A stretch of DNA of 10,051 nt. Origin: Larix sibirica (Eukaryota > Streptophyta > Pinopsida > Pinales > Pinaceae). The translations under genes and the position numbers were made by a program. Location of the stretch: the NCBI GenBank assembly GCA_004151065.3, contig NWUY0300093510.1:1-10051 (forward strand), read 5' to 3'. The notes under the pieces are model-generated. The model had not been told where the DNA came from. It saw only the letters and a list, made by a program, of their open reading frames with translations, and ran no database searches. Below, in pieces: positions 8,337 through 10,051 of the stretch (position 1 is its first letter; each line of letters opens with the position of its first letter).

Positions 8337-8800
8337 ATAAGTATATATTTTTTGTTTATCCTAGGTTGCATTTAATTTTGCGTAATTTTAGCAACATGTT
8401 CTTCCATTTACCCACCAACAATTCATCTTACTACAGTGTTGCATCTTCTACCATACAAAGACTTAATTTGGCTCATTCATAAAAATGCATTATGTCCATT
8501 ATTGTATGCAACTCCACCAAGTGGAGGTAATCGTCCCACTTGGATGGTTTATCCATCACATACATGCAAAGCATGCTCTTGATCCCCTATTTTACCTTTT
8601 AAGTCTTCCCATTAGACTATAGATGGTATGTGGTGCTGAAATTCCACTGTGTGCCTAGTCCCTCGAGGAGGCTCTTCCAAAAGTTTGAGATGAAATTTTT
8701 ATCCTTGTAAAAAGCGATTGATTTGGGTGTCCCATTCTTGACTAATGCTTTCGTAATTTTGTTTGCTATTCCAACTTCCTTATTATAATACCTTGGTTTT
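8337..8800 (-). pseudogene. Ty3/gypsy pol remnant, integrase catalytic core
   Basis: This is the core of a retrotransposon integrase, which would join element DNA to the host chromosome. Along the minus strand: KEVGIANKITKALVKNGTPKSI, then YKDKNFISNFWKSLLEGLGT (family SDRDxKFTSNFWKxLFxxLGT), FSTTYHL-stop-SNGKT-stop-KVK (FSTAYHPQTDGQTERVNQ), MYVMDKPSKWDDYLHLVE at about 8512-8565, AYNNGHNA after a one-base loss at about 8510, SLYGRRCNT, MEEHVAKITQN and DKQK. The catalytic Asp of SDRD is Tyr (8707-8709) and the catalytic Glu of TERVN is a TAA stop (8599-8601), so it is inactive. Further stops lie at 8617-8619, 8587-8589 and 8361-8363. Similarity ends near 8800. The zinc finger, the first catalytic Asp, RNase H, reverse transcriptase and gag are absent from the window. 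Confidence 0.9.
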
Positions 8801-8809
8801 GCCCCTTTG

Positions 8810-10051
8810 CATTATGATATATTAAATCATATATTATTTTTATGATTAGGTTTATGTGATAGAAGTTAAGATACATGGGTTGAGTTAAATGAATTTATGT
8901 GTATTTTATGTAGATGTTTGTGTATGGGATCCTATTATGAAGCTCAAGACCAAATCCCAACTAGTTAATGCTTATGAGTCTTGATAATGGGCTAGGACTA
9001 TGGTGTGACTGTTAAATTTTCTATATTGTACTTATGTTTTGCAAGCCACGTATAAAGTGAATAATACTATATAGTATCCACCAAAAAGTTTGGTTGAGGA
9101 AGCAACAAGAGAACTATGATACCATAAGAAGGGAAGACAAAAGGGGGTGCATCGATGATTTGACCTCAACCCTTGTCCTTTGGGAAGTAACTTTTTTTCC
9201 CATGCTTATTTACAAAGCATTCCTATTGATATTTGACTTAAGTGATCCTTTTGATATTTCCTATGCTTCTTGGGGAAAGCACACACTCTCCATGTAGAGA
9301 AAAGTATATCTTGTACAAATTCATGGGAATCCATGCCATCATCATTTTATCATTCAACCTCTCCAAGCAACATTCATCTCCCAACTTATGGAGATTTTTC
9401 TTTCCTTTGATAGGAGAATTTGCATGGATCCTATGGATGCTATGGTTTTTATGCTTGCAATTTGCAAGAGAATCCATTGTACTTGTGGCTGGTAAAAGCT
9501 TGTGTAAGTTGGGAATTTGGTGATAAGAATATGAAGATGAAATGGGATGGTTTAAGGGAAAAAAACAAGGTTGGAATGTTCAATTTTTCTAAAGAAAACA
9601 CCAATAGCCTACAACCTCTTAATTATTTCTCATGGAGAGTTTTAAGGTCATGTTGTTTATCTTCCAAGTTATTTCCAAAAGGAAACTAGCAACCTTGGAA
9701 TCTTTCTACTTACACTGAGGAGCACTATAAGGTAAGAAGATCCCTAAGGCATTGATGAGTAGAGAAAGAGAAGATAATGCTTATGATGTGTGGGTTAGTG
9801 GAGGGGGGTGTCATGCTTGATTGATGGTTGGATGAGAGCATGAACTACTCAATATTGAGTAGATGGCCTTATCATGAGAATAATGGGTTGGGCTAAGTGA
9901 GATTGGGACTCCGTAGGATATTCCTTCACCCTGATAGTATTGTGGTCTAAATTGGGAGTGGAGTCCATAGTTAATTCCTACAATTGAATGGTGAATTGCT
10001 TCTTTATGACTAATTTAGTGGTGTTGGGCCCAGGTCGGGACAAAGTTTTGG
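8810..10051. other. Stretch without recognisable genes
   Basis: The gypsy reading frame should continue here toward RNase H and reverse transcriptase, but no such similarity is visible on either strand. The element is therefore cut off near 8800 by deletion or insertion. Overlapping short frames on both strands at 9238-9689 do not resemble any family I know. Small marks inside are a perfect 14-bp palindrome ATACTATATAGTAT (9064-9077) and a primer-binding-site-like sequence on the minus strand (9111-9124). I found no copy of the 6696-7609 LTR here. Confidence 0.45.

Noticed and set aside
9111-9124. Primer binding site of the gypsy element, which would make it an internally deleted complete element
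   Set aside because: The sequence beyond it shows no match to 6696-7609, which a 5' LTR of the same element should resemble, and no CA end adjoins the site.
9238-9689. Overlapping frames on both strands (79, 93 and 89 codons)
   Set aside because: Mutually overlapping, with no motif recognised. The hydrophobic look of the 93-codon plus frame comes from T-rich codons.

Overview
The window looks like intergenic nuclear DNA from a large plant genome, most likely a gymnosperm (inference). It is AT-rich, has no long open reading frame, and is filled with decayed retroelements. The best-preserved coding remnant is a Ty3/gypsy integrase of the kind common in conifers and other seed plants. There is no bacterial, organellar, rRNA or tRNA gene, no CRISPR array and no convincing intact protein-coding gene.

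Layout. 1-1420: unremarkable sequence, slightly less AT-rich at the left edge, possibly the outer part of a gene lying off the window, but no exon can be defended. 1424-1650: an old, plus-strand copy of a tRNA-related SINE. 1785-2036: a 126-bp unit repeated twice in tandem, about 96% identical, with a second tRNA-promoter-like motif. 2041-3700: nothing recognisable. 3726-4049: a diverged pair of direct repeats. 4139-4423: an unrecognised minus-strand reading frame of 94 codons. 4574-5140: a two-part repeat module present twice, the first copy interrupted. 5150-6010: nothing recognisable. 6081-6219: a short exon-like reading frame ending in a strong splice donor. 6696-7609: a probable LTR with TG...CA ends. 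7612-8800, minus strand: the 3' part of a Ty3/gypsy pol gene (integrase core to the chromovirus-like C terminus), full of stops and frameshifts and split by a second SINE copy at 8083-8318. 8810-10051: no recognisable gene.

How the parts relate. The right third is a nested insertion record. A Ty3/gypsy element landed in the minus orientation and decayed. A SINE of the same family as the one at 1424 then jumped into its integrase gene, leaving an 18-bp perfect target-site duplication. Counting only one duplication copy, the pol similarity runs across the SINE without a break. An LTR, either the element's own or a solo LTR inserted beside its polypurine tract, abuts the pol end. I found no sign of a functional undescribed system. 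The most informative points are the SINE family, its dated insertion, and the tandem repeat with tRNA-like promoter boxes.
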